DNA of 64,000 nt from Maylandia zebra (taxonomy: Eukaryota; Chordata; Actinopteri; Cichliformes; Cichlidae). Each line of letters begins with the position of its first letter. The first letter of the stretch is position 1. This document shows, piece by piece, positions 47,266 to 60,754 of this stretch. The notes under the pieces were generated by a model that searched no databases, had not been told where the DNA came from, and saw only the letters and a list, made by a program, of their open reading frames with translations. The DNA lies in assembly GCF_041146795.1 (NCBI RefSeq), contig NC_135182.1:33276509-33340508 (forward strand), given 5' to 3'. The translations under genes were made by a program, and so were the position numbers.

Positions 47266-50200
47266 TCACTTCTTCAGCCCGGGTAGAGTGAGCTCATACC
47301 TTCAGAGAAAAGAAATATCACACGTTTATGTGATTATAAGTATAAAATAAAAATTAGCAAAGGTTATCTTCTATTGTTTTAATTCCCTTCTGCCATCAGG
47401 CAGATAGGCTCTATGCCCTCCACAATTACACTCATCTGGGAATTTGTACAAAAACTGTTTATGCTACATTGCTATAAAACTTCCATAACGGCAGCAATAG
47501 TCCAGGAAGTTATATAAAAAAATGAAACAGGAAAAAAGTGCCCCACAGCAAAGGGGCAATCAGAGCGACACATCAGGAATTACTAACATTTTGTTTGTAG
47601 CTAGTGTCACATAAACCATGCAAAAAGAAAAGTGTCCCCTTACCACGCTGTGATGCCTTTGACTAGATCCATTTCTGATAGATCTATTATTATCTGTGGA
47701 CAGAAGCAAAAGTGTCATTAATTATCTGGAACAGGCTGCAAAAGAGTGACAGCCAAAGACAGTTTGACATGAAAGGGATCAATAAAAAAGAAAACTGTTA
47801 TGAGCCCGTTTGGAAAATGAAAGGTTGCATATTTGTTCGACAAATCGCAGTGCACCGAGCAGTTTCACTAACAACCTTTTACCCCACAGCTGTAAAAGGC
47901 TTTCTGGGGTCTTGTCGTCAGGCAGACACCAGTGGCGATGTAGGAATTTCAAGTTGATACTACATCTCCTCAAAATCGTGTATGAATTTTGAATCTTAGT
48001 GACCTCAACCTCAATGTGCATTTCAAAAGTCAAGTTTTTTGAGAATCTTGTTAATGTGATAACTCAAGAAGGAAGTTACCTAGGAATTTCAAATTTATAC
48101 CATAGGTTCATCTACTAGGTGGCCAAGAGTGGCACTGGACGGCTGCAAGTAGTTTTAAAGCTTAGGTCAGGAACAGAAATATAGAAAGGGAAGTAAGTTT
48201 CACACAAAGAAATAAAGTCTGAATTTTTTTTATGGTAGTTTCATTTTAAAGACATAATATTTATCAAAAATCCAGAAAAAAAATCATAAAGTTATAAACT
48301 GATTTGCATGTCATTGACTGAAATAAGTATTTGCCTAAAACCAAGCCATTATTCTGGCTCCTACCAATTTACTGTGATTACAGTTAATCAATCAAGATAC
48401 TACTGATGTCAATTCATTATATTTATAAAGCACACCTGTCTACAGGATCAGTTTCCTCCATGTTTACAAGGAAGGAAATGCTGAGTATGACGGAGCTGGA
48501 AACATAATACTTTGAGACTTTTTTCCCTTGTTTTTGCCAAGGGTACAGGACTATCTCAGCACATTAAGGGGTCGATGAACAGGGCCATAAAAGAACCTCC
48601 TTCCTTCAGACAGAACACTGAAGGTGGGTCGTGGATAGGTCTTCCAAAATGACAGTGACCTAAAACATACCACCAACATGTAAATCATTTATCACTTTGA
48701 TGTAATGCTTTCTTTTCTGGACTTTCGGTTCATATTCTGTGTTTCTGCATCAATATTAGAGTGTGTTCATTTCTTTCTAAGTTAGCAAAATTGCAAATTC
48801 AGCAGGGGCTCTAATGCTTTCCTCCCCATTGTACATAGTTACATATTTTATTATTTATATTTTCAGGGAATCACTACCACATGAGTAGCTCATCTGATCT
48901 ATAAGTATAATTACCCACCGAGCCAATGTCCTTTCTCTCTCTGGAAACCAACATCTTGTTATTTTTCACAGATACATCCAACTTCCTAGTTTGTGCTTGC
49001 TCGAGTAAGACGTCAAACTCAACCCTGTGATGAAAGCAGGTTGGGACAAAAAGGAAACCATGTCAATGGCTGAGCTTTAAAGATACACAATCTGCAAACT
49101 ATAAATGATCAATTCTTCCTATTTGAAAAAATTAGTACAAGATGGTTAATGAATCAGGTAAGCGTACTTTTCATTGAAGACAGGATTAGTTGTCCTCTTC
49201 TTGACATGCGTCTTCTTACGATGCTTCCAGGTTTGGTCGGGGAGGAGATACAGGCGGACGTAAGAGTCTGTGCCATTCTCGCTGCAGGGGAATAGGTTCC
49301 TGTGTGGTACAGACCACGGTATTTAAGTTTTGAATATTTAATTACATTTTTTACTGCCTTAAATACTATTGAAGACAGATTTTTGGGACATACCTGCAAC
49401 TGTTAACAATGACAACAAGCTTATGTCTCAGGGTTGCGTAGCGTATAACCAGCTCAATCTCTCCAAACGAACCCTGATGATTCCTAATGGCCCTAAAGAG
49501 AAACAAATATGCAAAGGTCACTTTTATTTCTACTCTTTCAAAAATGCAGCAACTGCCTCAGTTCACCATATTTCTAAAAAGGTTAGATGTCGACATTAAC
49601 AGAACATGCAGAGAACAAAGTCTCACTCGGGATAGGTGGCTCCATCTGACAGGTCGAATCGTGATGAAGCAATAGAGTTCTCCGATAGCAGGCTGTGAGA
49701 GTCGAACCGACGCAAGTTTGCTGATGACGATGATTCCTTCCTGTTTTCAGGCGCCTGGAAGGAGCCACGGCGTTGAGCTAAATAACCTTCATTTGGTGAA
49801 GTTGGCACTTGTTTCGGAGTAGAGACAACAGGAATTTCTTTGGAGGAAACTGCGTTAGAAGAGGATGGAGCGTTGGAGGGATTGGAGACTGAGGTATTCC
49901 CTGCTTGTTTGGTCTGTTGCTGTTTGACTTCTGAAGGAGGATTGACGATAGGCTTGGGTGGAGGCTCTTCCAATTTAAGAATCTGTGTGAGTTGAAGACA
50001 TGAGCAGTGCTACTGTGGCTAAAACCATCACTTATGAGAGAGGTGGAAAACACAATGGGGAAACCAACAGAGATAATTTGCTTTGGGTGTATGTTTGCAT
50101 GCCCACCCTCAGAGTGGCCTTCAGTTTGATCTGGCTGGTTGCTCCAGAGCGCTCCAGCAGGAAGCGCTGGTCTAGAGTCAGGTTGGAGGTGTTGAGGAGG

Positions 50201-52091
50201 CGACTGAGGGGCAAGTTGAGAACACCGAGTGGATTCTTCTTCTCAGGCTCTTTGACCTGAACCACACATGAACAAAGAAAATATGAAAAATACAAATTAC
50301 ATTAACCTCATGAGGAGATCAGACAGATTGAAAGAATCTAGTTTCAGAATATGATTTAGAATTATAAGGTAGTTGTGGAAAAATAATGATTGAAGAATAT
50401 GGTAAAAACAATTAGAAACCTTTACTTCTGTTAAAAAATGTTTAAAAAAAAAAAAAGTAAAAAAATAGCTTTGTTGCTTTTTTTGCCAGAGAGAGAAAAC
50501 AAACCTGAATAGAGAGCTGCTGCGCTTTGACGTTACGCACAAAGAAGGTGAAGCCCTCCTCCCACACCGGGTCTTTGGAAGCATACACAACCTGGGAAAC
50601 AGTGAATCGAGTAGTAAAAAAAAAAGTTTTAAGACAGTTACTGTGCTACTTGTTTGCAATGGAAATATTTTTACAACACAGACTTTATATATATTACTGA
50701 TCAAAGGTCAAAGTGCTTCTAGAACAAAAATAGTCAAACATTTTTAATTTTAGGCCACTTTAGAGAAAATAATGCTTAGAGTTGCTGGTGGGCTTTAGTT
50801 TTTTTCCCCATGCTAAGTCAGTCCTAAAACTAAAAGTTCTGATTTAACTAGAAATGACTAAAGTGTGTTTTAACACCTGAACTTTGGCAAAAAAAAACAA
50901 GCCCAAATGCTGTAGTACTTCATTCAGGTTTAATTATGTTGGGCTTAAAGTGAATTTATTAAATGCCCTCTTACACAACTAATATTTTCTTTTAAAATAT
51001 GCTGTTGACAGTACTGTGACTCGTAGGATCTGGAGCAGTGAAATACAGATAATCTCTGTTCTCTGTTCTTCTTCTCACGGAAATAACAAATAAGTTTGGT
51101 TGTTGAGACATCCACAGACAGACACGTTTCTGTCACAAGTGGGATTTTTGTGTGTATGTGAGAATTTACTTGAAATATACCTGCTATGCTTTCTAACATG
51201 TTTCATAATAAAGCTTCTCAATGTAGACCATTCTCTGGTTTAAAAAAATAATCTGCTACATTATGAACAAAGGGGAAATATTATCACACAAAGTGTTCTC
51301 AAACATAACTACTGTATATAAACAAAATTGTAAAGTGGATAAACGGTAGCAAATCAGCAAGTCTAACCATCTGGATTCATCACATATGAACAAGAATATA
51401 AAGAACAGAAACATTTAAAGGAGAAAATGACGTATCAGCATGTTTAAGTGAGAGCAATACCTTGCTTTTCTTAACATCCTTGTCAATGGAAAATTCAACA
51501 AAGGAGTTGGGGCAGGCGACTCTCTTTGTGAGCTGAAAATAAAGCAAATCAGTGAGACAGTGAGAGTATCAGTTTTCTAATTACTGACTTCTATGTCAAC
51601 ATTAATACCAGAATGACCAACTTGCAGTTGTAAACCTCTAATAAAAGTACATCTTTTCGTGTGAAATTTTGTCATAATTACGGTATGACCTTGAAAAGAA
51701 AAGCGTCTGGACTTCTTTAGGTGGCTTGAAGACATTTCACCTCCCATCCAAGAAGCTTCTTCAGTTCTAGGGTAAAATAGTGGAGAGTCCCAGATTTAAA
51801 CCCAGTGGGACTCTCCACCATTTGACCCTAGAACTGAAGAAGCTTCTTGGATGGGAGGTGAAACGTCTTCAAGCAACCTAAAGAAGTCCAGACACTTTTC
51901 TTTTCAAGCTCCTTAGACTACGATGACCTGGATGACTGAGAACCTTCACAGACATACGGTATGAATTCTTCAGCTGTGGCCAAACCTGTGCTTGTGAGCT
52001 TAAGTCAGTGTTTACCTTTGATTTCATCCTTTTTACACATGCCATCCATTTGCAAAACCACAGTGAACAAAAAATGTCTATAAAGGAGCAC

Positions 52092-52171
<80 letters not shown>

Positions 52172-55100
52172 AAGAATAACGAAGTAATTGTGTAAACTGT
52201 GAAAAAAGAAAACAAAAAAATCCTGCCCCAAGTGGAGTTTAAGTATCTCAGGGTCTTGTTCCCGGGTGATGGGAGTAGGGAGCGGGAGATCGACAGGCAG
52301 ATTGGTGTTGCGGCTGCAGTGATGCGGATGCTGTTGTGGTGAAGAGAGAGCTGTCTGTAAAAGCAAAGCTCACAATTTACCGGTCGATCTATGAGGTTGT
52401 GGGTAGTGACAGAAAGAACGAGATCGCGGACACAAGCAGCAGAAATGAGCTTCCTATGAAGGGTGGCTGGCCTCTCCCTCAGAGATAGGGTGAGACCTTC
52501 AGCCATCTGGGAGGAGCTCAGAGTAGAGTAGCTGCTCCTCCACCTCGAAAGGAGCCACTTGAGGTGGTTTGGGCATCTAACAAGGATGCCTCCCAGAGAG
52601 GGAGGTCTGGGCTTCTCTACTTAGACTGCTGTCCCCGCGACTTGGCCCCGGATAAGTGGAAGAAGATGGATGGATGATGAAAAACAAAACAAAAAATCCA
52701 CATAAGATCTAGATAATAATAGCTACAAGGTGAACATCACCTTCTGGGATTCCTCTACTGTATTTAACATGAGCAGCTTCTACTGAGACAGAAGCCACAG
52801 GAAATCTCACTAAACACAGCGTTTATCTCATGGATCACTACATACCTGACAGGCAGGCTGCAGTATGTGACACCTGGTGGCAGTCTGCCTTCTGTCATTG
52901 AAATTCTATGTGGGTTCTACAAACGTTGGGTGTTTGTCAACAAGCAGACTGGAATCTTATGAATTCAACCCAGTATTAAATGCAAACACACCACAGAAAC
53001 TGGGACGTGTGGGAAACAGAAGTGTAAGCTGAGATTCATTAGAGGCACGGGGACACACACACGCGCACACACACACAAAACAATGGCCAACCCTCCTTTT
53101 TTGCATTTCAGGATAATGAAACCTTAACTTAAGACACTCAGTGTTCTCTCACACTTTACTTTTCACACACTTTTGACTGCTTTTTCATCCTATGACCAGC
53201 AGAGGACAGTCAGAGGCAATGAAATTATGCCACCTTGCACAAAGTGGAAGCTTAAACGCTCTGAGTAAAAACGTTTTCTTAAATAATTCCCACACTTTCC
53301 TATAATTGCCCAAAATATCAGATGGATGGGATTCATATTTATTCATAAAGTCTAAGAAAAATGTGAATATTGTTACCTTAGAAACATCATTCTACAACTA
53401 GTTTAAAATTGTAGTAGTTTTGAGTTTTTCTCAGCACAGTCCTGACGAGTTTTGCGAGTGTGAGAAACTTAACCTGGAAAAGCCTCACGTGATATGAAAA
53501 CTAGCTGACAATAACACACCCATACAAAATGACAGGCATGCACCAGACAAACTGGAAGAACCAGCTTTCAGACACAACCACACCTAGAACTACAAGAGAA
53601 AGCTAATCTGACCGAGACATCAAGATACGAAAGCGCTATCAACTGCACAGTGTTAAAATGAAACAGAAGCCGAGTTTTATTGGACAGTCAAAGAAAACAA
53701 CCATCTGCGTATGTGAACGACAGACTTTGAGGCAAACATCTTCTCGATTTATCATTAAGAAGGAAAAAAAATTATGTGATGTGTTTTTTTTTTTTGAACA
53801 AGCAAAATGAAATGTTGAAAATGCAGAAATGACGCCAATTTTATTAACTGGCATCAGTTATGCAACGACGCTCTCGTCTTACCCGTTCTTCTTTGGGGTT
53901 CTTCCCATGTTTATGACGGTCTGCAGCCTCACGGCCATCTTTCTATACAGACGTGGAAGAATATGGCTGAGCACACTTGAATCAATGCCTTAGAACAACA
54001 GCAATATTTCCCATTAGAAGATACTTACTGGTAGATCAGTGGCATTGTCCAGATACACTGCAAGCATAGCACAGGCAAGGTTGTCGGTGGACTGGAAGAA
54101 AGTGTTGGAGAGGGAAAAATAATGGGATTTATGGAGCAGCTGAGCGCAGTGCACATCCCGCCGCAGCTTTTAGTTCAAAGTAAAATGTATGAACGCGAGA
54201 CTGAAGAAACACTGGGCTGCTGTACCTCCTTCATCAGGCTGGTGTCAGTCTGAAGGGAAAACCACTGGAGCTTAAGATGAACTTCACCGTGCTGTATATC
54301 CTCCAGAGCAAACCACTGGGAGAATAAGAGGATGTTTCAAAAGCTTTAATGTAAATACAAAACTATAGAAAATAGTAACACATACAAGAGCATTTGATAA
54401 GACATGTTGTGTTATAGAGATTACTGAGCTTATTCAGGATAAAAGAGCGCACCTGATCCATTTGTTTTCCCTTCTTCACTTCTCCCAAATCGAGGTTATA
54501 TCTAAATAGATGTAAAATAAAAACATAATGTCAACAATGCGTCAGAACTGCGTGTTTATATCACTTTCATAGCTACAAATCCACTGATGTCAATGACTCT
54601 GGGAAGGACTAATACAAGATGATTGATGCTATCCACAGATTCTGTCCAATACGATTTTCTGACCATAAAAAAAAGACCTCAACAGTTTCAAACTGTTGCC
54701 TGGTTCTTAAAATGCACTGAGGCAGACGTGGCTCTGCACCAGTACAATCTGAGGCAATGTCCCCCTTTGCCCGGCTGGCGGGATGACAACAACAACCTAT
54801 CAGCCTTTTACTGATATCAGCAGAGGGCTAAGAACCAAAGAAATCATAGGTAACACAAAATGGCAGAAGTATGCTAAATACCTTCCAAGAAAATCATCTT
54901 TGTCTGTGTCCTCATCATAGAGCTCTAATTCCAGCTCTTGGCCCGGCGCTTCATGGACAACAAACTGCATAAAAAAAACAAAGATATCTCAAAATGTCTT
55001 TCAAGTTTAATGAGTCTGACTTCTTAGAATATTATGGGTAAGGTTTTTAGTAGATTACTTATAGAAAATGGGATATTAGATACTAATAAATTGTAGTCTT

Positions 55101-58100
55101 CAAATAATGAGTTATTTGTTTTTTACAAGCAAAAACAAGCATCTCTGTCTTCAATAGCATGATGCAGACGAGATTACAGTGTAAGAAAAACGTCTGTGTT
55201 AGGATGATCGCATCAAATCTGCGCAGGCCATCTGCTCAACCATCTCCGAGTTACGTACAAATTTTACAAATTTTAACATATACAATGATTCTTGAAAGAT
55301 TTTAGCTTTGCATATCAGATACTTTTCAATATATATTTTTGGGAAAATGGTCTGTTGAGCCACTGTCAGGCCTTTTTGTGTACAATCTGAGGCAATGTTT
55401 GAACATGAATATCTCAAAGACTGTTAAAGATAAAAGCCTAAAATGTTATCTTGTCTGTCCTGCGTAGGTGTGGCAGAGGAGACAGGTGCGTGCTGTGACT
55501 GACGACTGTCGCTCTCTCTATATATCTGGGGATGGTGGAGATGGTGGGGATGGTGGGGATGTGAGTGTGCAGTGGAGGAGCTGAGGAAGGAGCGGCCTCC
55601 TGATGCAAGCGTGCCTCCATATATAATAAAACATCAGCACAGCAAAGACCTTTGTGTGCGTCGGGTCCTTACCACAAACTGAAGAGAAAATACTTTTGAT
55701 AAATATCTGCAGTTAAAATATGTTTTAAAATCAATTTTGAAAAAAATACTGTTGAAAATGATTTGATGTGTGAAGCAAAACTTTCACAGCTTTCATTATA
55801 TAAGTTCAAAATGTTTTAGGCAGATCAGAGACGGTTGTGCAGAAATCGTTCTAAAAACTAGCCGATTCGACCTGAAATCAATTTTGTCTGAGAATTAAAA
55901 GAGGGACAAAAACAGCAGAATCAAATAGTAATCCCATTACTGAAATCAAAGTGCGTGTCACTGAAGTGTGTTTGTGTTAGCCTACCTCATACACTTCATT
56001 CCATTTTGGGTGCAAATTCTCTTTGATGGTCTTGCTTTTGAAGTGTATGTTGCCCACTCTGAGTGTGGCATAGGGGTCTGATTTGCCTTTCACTAAACCC
56101 ATCATGTATGTATCCTTAGCCACCAGATCTCTTGCCTCCAGCAAGTGGACCCTCACCACCCCCTAGGAAGAAAAAGCACATGATTCATATTAATGATAGA
56201 ATCTTTGTATAATTAACAAGTAAAAATAGGTTAAAAGAGCAAAAAGTATACATATACAATGTATGTTGTCTTAAAATTCACTGTGCTTACTCAAAAAAAT
56301 CCAAGTAGCTGCTGGTTATAAGGTGAAGCTAAATGTGTGAATTGGAAATGTGATGGTACTTACACGAGGAAGTGGAAACCTCATTTGGTCCATTTTGACC
56401 TGGTCTATGAGGGGAATACACATGCGGTTGGGCAACACCATGAGAGAAGCGATGATGTCTACGATAGTCTCCTCTGACAGTGAACTGTAAGGCAAAAGAT
56501 GGAGTGAGACAAATAAATATCAAAAAGTCTGGATGACCCTAAAGAGACAACAAGAGAATGATTCAATTTAAAAGCACCGCTGGGATTTTCTTACCCAAAA
56601 GCAGGGCTGTCCAGAACATTTGTCATGCCAGTCCAGTTTATTTCCAGTGTCTGAAAAAAAAATCAATTGGAGATCAATTGGAGATTTAAGCAATGTTAAT
56701 CACATAACGGATTAAAATCTATGGCCACTTACAGGGCGGCGAATGAAGAAAAAAGTGACTCCTCCCACCAGAGGTGCTTGACCAATAAGAGGCTCTAAAA
56801 CAACTCTCATCATCCCATGGAGCTGGAAGATTTAAAGAAAGTTTTAGAAGAACAGTAAGAACATGACGCAGATAGAAAGAGAGAAGACAGAAAAATGAGA
56901 TGCTCACTTTAAGTCCTTTCACACCAGCTGTGATTGCTGAGTTCACCTGAGCATCGATGTCCACATCACCAGAATAACTGCAGAGTGAACTGAGCTGGTC
57001 AGACATAAATGATAGCAAGAGAAAACAACATGCAGACTACTTGGAATTTACATTTTAAAAATGTATTTGACCGACCTTAAGTTCATGTCCAGAATCACTT
57101 CCCTATGTTCCACTTCATGTGTGTACGCTCTTATTCCAGTGATCTTGAGAGGCTGAAAATAAAGAAGCATTTAAAGAAACTCACTCAGTCACAAAACTCA
57201 TTGCATATTAAAGTGGACTTGAAGCAGTACAAAAAGGAATGGTGCATAAATCACAGCAACTCACTACGTGTCCAAAATGGATCTTGGTAAAAGTAAATGC
57301 TTTGAGTGCAGTACTGCAGGTCCTGACAGACTTCTGGATGTTTTCTCTTAATAACTTCTCCATGTAGATCCCAAAGAAGGGCCACGCCTGCTCCAACACC
57401 TGAACACATAACAAAAAACACCATGTGGAAACACCTTGATCAAACAGTAAATGGAATCGTACTTACAGTGTACTTTTAAATTAGGTGAACTCGAAAAGGC
57501 ATATAGTATTAAACTTTTGTTTATCATTTCAAAGTCACAGCCAATTAATACGATTTCTTTTAACAGTAATTAAATGAAAGATCGTCACTCATTCAGTCTG
57601 CTTTCAGCTAATTTATCAATGAACCCCCCCAGAGTGTTGATGGGACACATACTTGGTGTCATACCTCATAAAGCTCAGATGAGGTGGAGTAAGTGAACTT
57701 CAGTACTATACCTTGTTAAGCCACTGAGCCTTCTCCACATCAGTGAAATTCACCTTTAGGAAAAAATAGATTAAAGTTAGAAGTGGTTTTGTAAACATAA
57801 TCTCCGTTGAAACTGTCTGCACAACATGCTGACATGAAGAGTGCAGAAGATGAATTACTTATTAATTATACAATACAATTATAGAATTAGTCATGCAAAT
57901 ATAATTCATTTAAAATGAACTCATCCAACTGCTTTAAAAGGAGAATTCGGGTGTGCTGTATTTAAAATATGTCTTGCATGAACTGAGACTTTGATTTAAT
58001 TGTCATCAGGGGCTCTGTCATCAGCAAGTTTCATGGTCATGGACACACGAACAGATAAGCCTGTCAGACACGAACTACAGCCATCAGTAAAATCTGACCT

Positions 58101-58791
58101 GGTTTCACAGCCACTGTGCGTGCTGAACTCCTGTAACATTAGAAGAAACCTATTTCATTGTCTGTCCTAACCCTTGTTGCGTGCCATGAGTCACTCTTTT
58201 GGGTGAGTGTGGTGCAATAAAAAATGGACCAGCCTGAGTGTGTCTTGTTATGCAAAACAGTGCAAGAAAGAACGATACTATTTCCTACAGTTTTAAACAA
58301 ATAAATGACATGGTAGCTTTTTCTACCATGACTGGAGAGCTGCTGACCTGAAAGGCTTTGCTGCCAGGCTGCTGAAGTGCTCTAAAGCAAAACAGACGCA
58401 GAGCGACAGTTTCTTACTGTACACATATTTACACATAACCTACCCAAGATGCCATTTGTAGGGAACCTTTCAGCTCGGTGTTGATCGTGTGCTTTTCATT
58501 GTCCACAAAGTCAATAGCCGATCCGATCCGGGCGTCCTTCCACTGGCGATTTTTCTTCCACCAAGTAAGCACAAACATGCACAGCAGCACCCAGCTAATG
58601 CTGAGGCCCAGGTAACCCGTCAGGTATACGGGGTAGAAGATGAACACGGCTCTCCCGCAGTAAATCAGAAACTCCATTAACATGCGATTGACAGCCGAGG
58701 AGCTCAGTTTCTCAGTGCTCATCGACGGGCTCTCCCCGAGCCCCGCTCCCTGCACCGGGCCGGTGGTACTCCCCGGTCCGGGAGATGCCAT
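47266..58791 (-). CDS. esyt3: Extended synaptotagmin, esyt3-like, copy C (intact, 23 exons)
   Basis: Exons: 58444-58791, 57712-57753, 57265-57399, 57076-57152, 56908-56977, 56733-56822, 56595-56650, 56364-56484, 55986-56162, 54882-54964, 54453-54501, 54226-54315, 54029-54091, 53883-53942, 51461-51532, 50505-50591, 50107-50256, 49627-49982, 49394-49492, 49168-49299, 48919-49024, 47644-47693, 47266-47299. All phases fit, giving 848 residues. The start MASPGPGSTT was chosen because its DPMA context is shared with copy A. Membrane hairpin about residues 42-77, SMP about 117-313, C2A about 314-446 with DTYM/KSDPY and YDEDTDKDD loops, C2B about 447-590, linker to 709, C2C to 848. Exon 8 carries LSEETIVDII and NRMCIPLID. 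Role as for copy A: ER-anchored lipid tether at membrane contact sites. Exon 14 is 20 codons versus 15 in copy A, so the C2B loop differs. The region just upstream of the ATG is CpG-rich and probably the promoter. Confidence 0.93.
48230..48840 (+). mobile_element. Decayed Tc1-like element with internal deletion
   Basis: Recognisable pieces are a 5' area 'ttataaagcacacctgtctacagg' and a transposase piece (GGGTCGTGGATAGGTCTTCC, AATGACAGTGACCTAAAACA), ending in 'ggggctctaatgctttcctccccattgta'. The ORF is gone. It lies in intron 21 of copy C. Confidence 0.6.
51689..51954. mobile_element. Penelope-derived hairpin element with 10 bp target duplication
   Basis: Arms of about 100 bp (51691-51792 and 51804-51907) pair with few mismatches. 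TACGGTATGA flanks it at 51679-51688 and 51955-51964. Wording such as 'atccaagaagcttcttcagttc' and 'gatgacctggatgactgag' recalls the ends of fish Penelope-like elements. It lies in intron 14 of copy C. Confidence 0.72.
52094..52168. repeat. (TA)n microsatellite
   Basis: A pure TA tract of about 75 bp in intron 14 of copy C, adjoining the Rex3-like LINE 3' end. Confidence 0.97.
52220..52675 (+). mobile_element. Rex3/RTE LINE 3' end
   Basis: The phrases 'gtttaagtatctcagggtcttg', 'ggagcgggagatcgacaggc', 'aaagctcacaatttaccggtcgatctatgag', 'cgagatcgcggacacaagc', 'ggccccggataagtggaagaag' and the ATGGATGG tail match the remembered C-terminal coding and 3' end of Rex3. The frame is broken. Confidence 0.8.
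55440..55680 (+). other. Unplaced repeat-like block with GATGGTGGG minisatellite
   Basis: In intron 9 of copy C. It contains a short GGGGATGGTGG-type tandem and an 'aataaaacatcagcacagc' poly(A)-like signal, ending 'tcgggtccttaccaca'. It has the look of an LTR 3' half, but ends and duplication are not defined. Confidence 0.3.
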
Positions 58792-59019
58792 TGGGTCGTT
58801 GTACGGCTGACGACTCGGGTCGGGAAGTCCAGAAAACCTGTGTAGGCGCAGCGCCCGAACAAGCTGCTGTTTTGCGTATTTCGTTTTACAGAGCAGCTAA
58901 ACCAGTCCGCCGCACTCTCCCTGCAACCATGACAGTCCTACAAACTTCCGCGTTCGAAACTTCCCATGGCAGGTAGACACACCTGCGCCCATGGGTGGGG
59001 AATACAGTCAGCTTAATTA

Positions 59020-59300
59020 AAAAAATAAAAATAAAACTCCACCCAAACAATAACTGTGGAGCCATATATTCTATTTTTGACTTTACTTGATGGCCACAGC
59101 CATTTTCATCCTTTTAGCAAAACCCACTTCCATCTGTTCTGCCAAATTTGACCTCTGTTCCTTTCACCTACATCTCCACTGAAGGCTGTTCCAATCACCA
59201 CTTTCTCCCCCTGAAGACACACTGACAACATTTAGCATCAACCCTTTGATTTCCAGCCTGAAACCCATGATTCTGTCTGACAATTAAAAAAACTAAAACT
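59020..59300. other. Upstream of esyt3 copy C, weak retroelement debris
   Basis: Two similar runs ('ctccacccaaacaataactg' and 'aactccaccctaacaataaac') flank a block with 'tctccactgaaggctgttccaatcacc', which recalls LINE debris on the minus strand. No ORF. Confidence 0.3.
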
Positions 59301-59515
59301 CCACCCTAACAATAAACAAGAAAAAAAAACATAAGCGTGGCTTTTGCGCACGCGCGCACACATAAAGAAAAATCATTTTCAAATGGCGTGCACTCTTTCA
59401 GTCTTTGGCGAACAGCGCAGCAGAAATCCAGATATAATAGTGCGGTGACTCACTGTGTGCTGCAGACAGCGCCAGAGTGCAGGCGACACCAGAGACTCTG
59501 ATTTAAGTTGGCCTT

Positions 59516-60250
59516 GGAGGAATGTCGCCACCTTCTGGAGGGAGCAGAGCACCCGTTCGTTATTTCACTGATCATAAGAACCTCATTTACCTCAGAACAG
59601 CGAAACTGCTTAACACCTGCCAAACCGATGGTCTCTGTTTTTCGACCGTTTCAACTTCTCCCTCTCTTTCCACCCAGGTCATAAAAACGCTAAAGCTGAT
59701 GCTCTTTCCCGGAAATTTGCTCCAGACACAGACCAGACCGTACATGCTTCAGTGCTGCCCGCGGCTTGTCAAGTGGCGTTTCTGTCGTGGGGAATTGAAG
59801 AGACCATCCGACAGGCCCTCCAGGATGAACCTGACCCAGGAACAGGGCCTGCTGGATGTCAGTACGTTCCTTCGGCTGCTCGTGCTACAGTGATCAGGTG
59901 GTGATCTCCTGTCACCCTGGAACTGCCCGTACCACTGCCGTGATCAAGCGCCACTTTTGGTGGGAGTCCCTGGAGCGTGATGTTCAAGAGTATGTGGCTG
60001 CCTGCGGACCCTGCGCCCGGAGTAAGACCCGCACCCAGCGACCATCTGGACTGCGGCAACCACTGTTCATACCCTCTTGGCCCTGGTCTCACATTGCACT
60101 GGATTTTGTCACCAGACTTCCAAACTCCTCAGGTAAAACGGTGGTGCTTTCTAACATCAACAGATTCTCTAAAGCTGCCCACTTCATTGCCCTGAAGAAA
60201 CTCCCCACTGCCGCGGAAAACTGCCAAGTTGATGGTCGACTACGTCTTCA
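59516..60250 (+). pseudogene. Ty3/Gypsy retrotransposon pol fragment
   Basis: Frame one (from 59,522) has the RNase H signature FTDHKNLIYLR. A frame break follows, then 59,856-60,287 encodes an integrase zinc-binding region (H-x-H ... CGPCARSK) and the core start ALDFVTRLP. The usual second core Asp (in VVDRFSK) reads NINRFSK here, so it is altered. Frameshifts and loss of both ends make it inactive. Confidence 0.8.
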
Positions 60251-60637
60251 AGCTCCTTCTTATGTAAGAAATATAAAATGTAATTAGGTATATGTATTGT
60301 ATAACAAAAAAATTTAATTTAAAGTGGATAAACAAAAACTCATTTCATAACGTTTATAAGATTTTAACTGCTTACCAGTACAAGTAGGTTAGTGCTGTGT
60401 GCTCTTATTACTTTCAATTTTTCCCCTATAAATGATGTTGGCTTAGATTGGGCAGGACTCTTGAGCAGTGCTGTTCGAGGAGGGGGAAACAAACTTCGCT
60501 ACAGAACTGAGAGGCCGTTTGGAGAGGTCAGCATCCTGTTTTCATCCTGTCGCTTTCTCCTTCACCTCAATGCTTTCTTCTGAAAGAAGGCGACTGAGTC
60601 ATAGTCAAGTTTAGGCAATTTTTAAGTAATTTAATGG

Positions 60638-60684
60638 CACATTTCAGTGGTGTAGATTTTAAATATCTACACCACTGAAATGTG
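60638..60684. repeat. Perfect 20 bp palindrome, 7-base loop
   Basis: Arms 60638-60657 and 60665-60684 are exact complements around TTTAAAT. A partial further copy of the same words ('ggtgtagatatttcagtgg') follows immediately. Confidence 0.95.
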
Positions 60685-60716
60685 GTGTAGATATTTCAGT
60701 GGTGCAAACTTTTCCT

Positions 60717-60754
60717 TTTCAGGCAGGAAAAGTTTGCACTTTTCCTGCCTGAAA
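60717..60754. repeat. Perfect 17 bp palindrome, 4-base loop
   Basis: Arms 60717-60733 and 60738-60754 (TTTCAGGCAGGAAAAGT and its complement) flank TTGC. The arm words recur again at about 60,763-60,775. Confidence 0.95.

Noticed and set aside
52150-52506. Minus-strand frames across the Rex3 3' end
   Set aside because: Antisense of a known LINE tail plus TA repeats.
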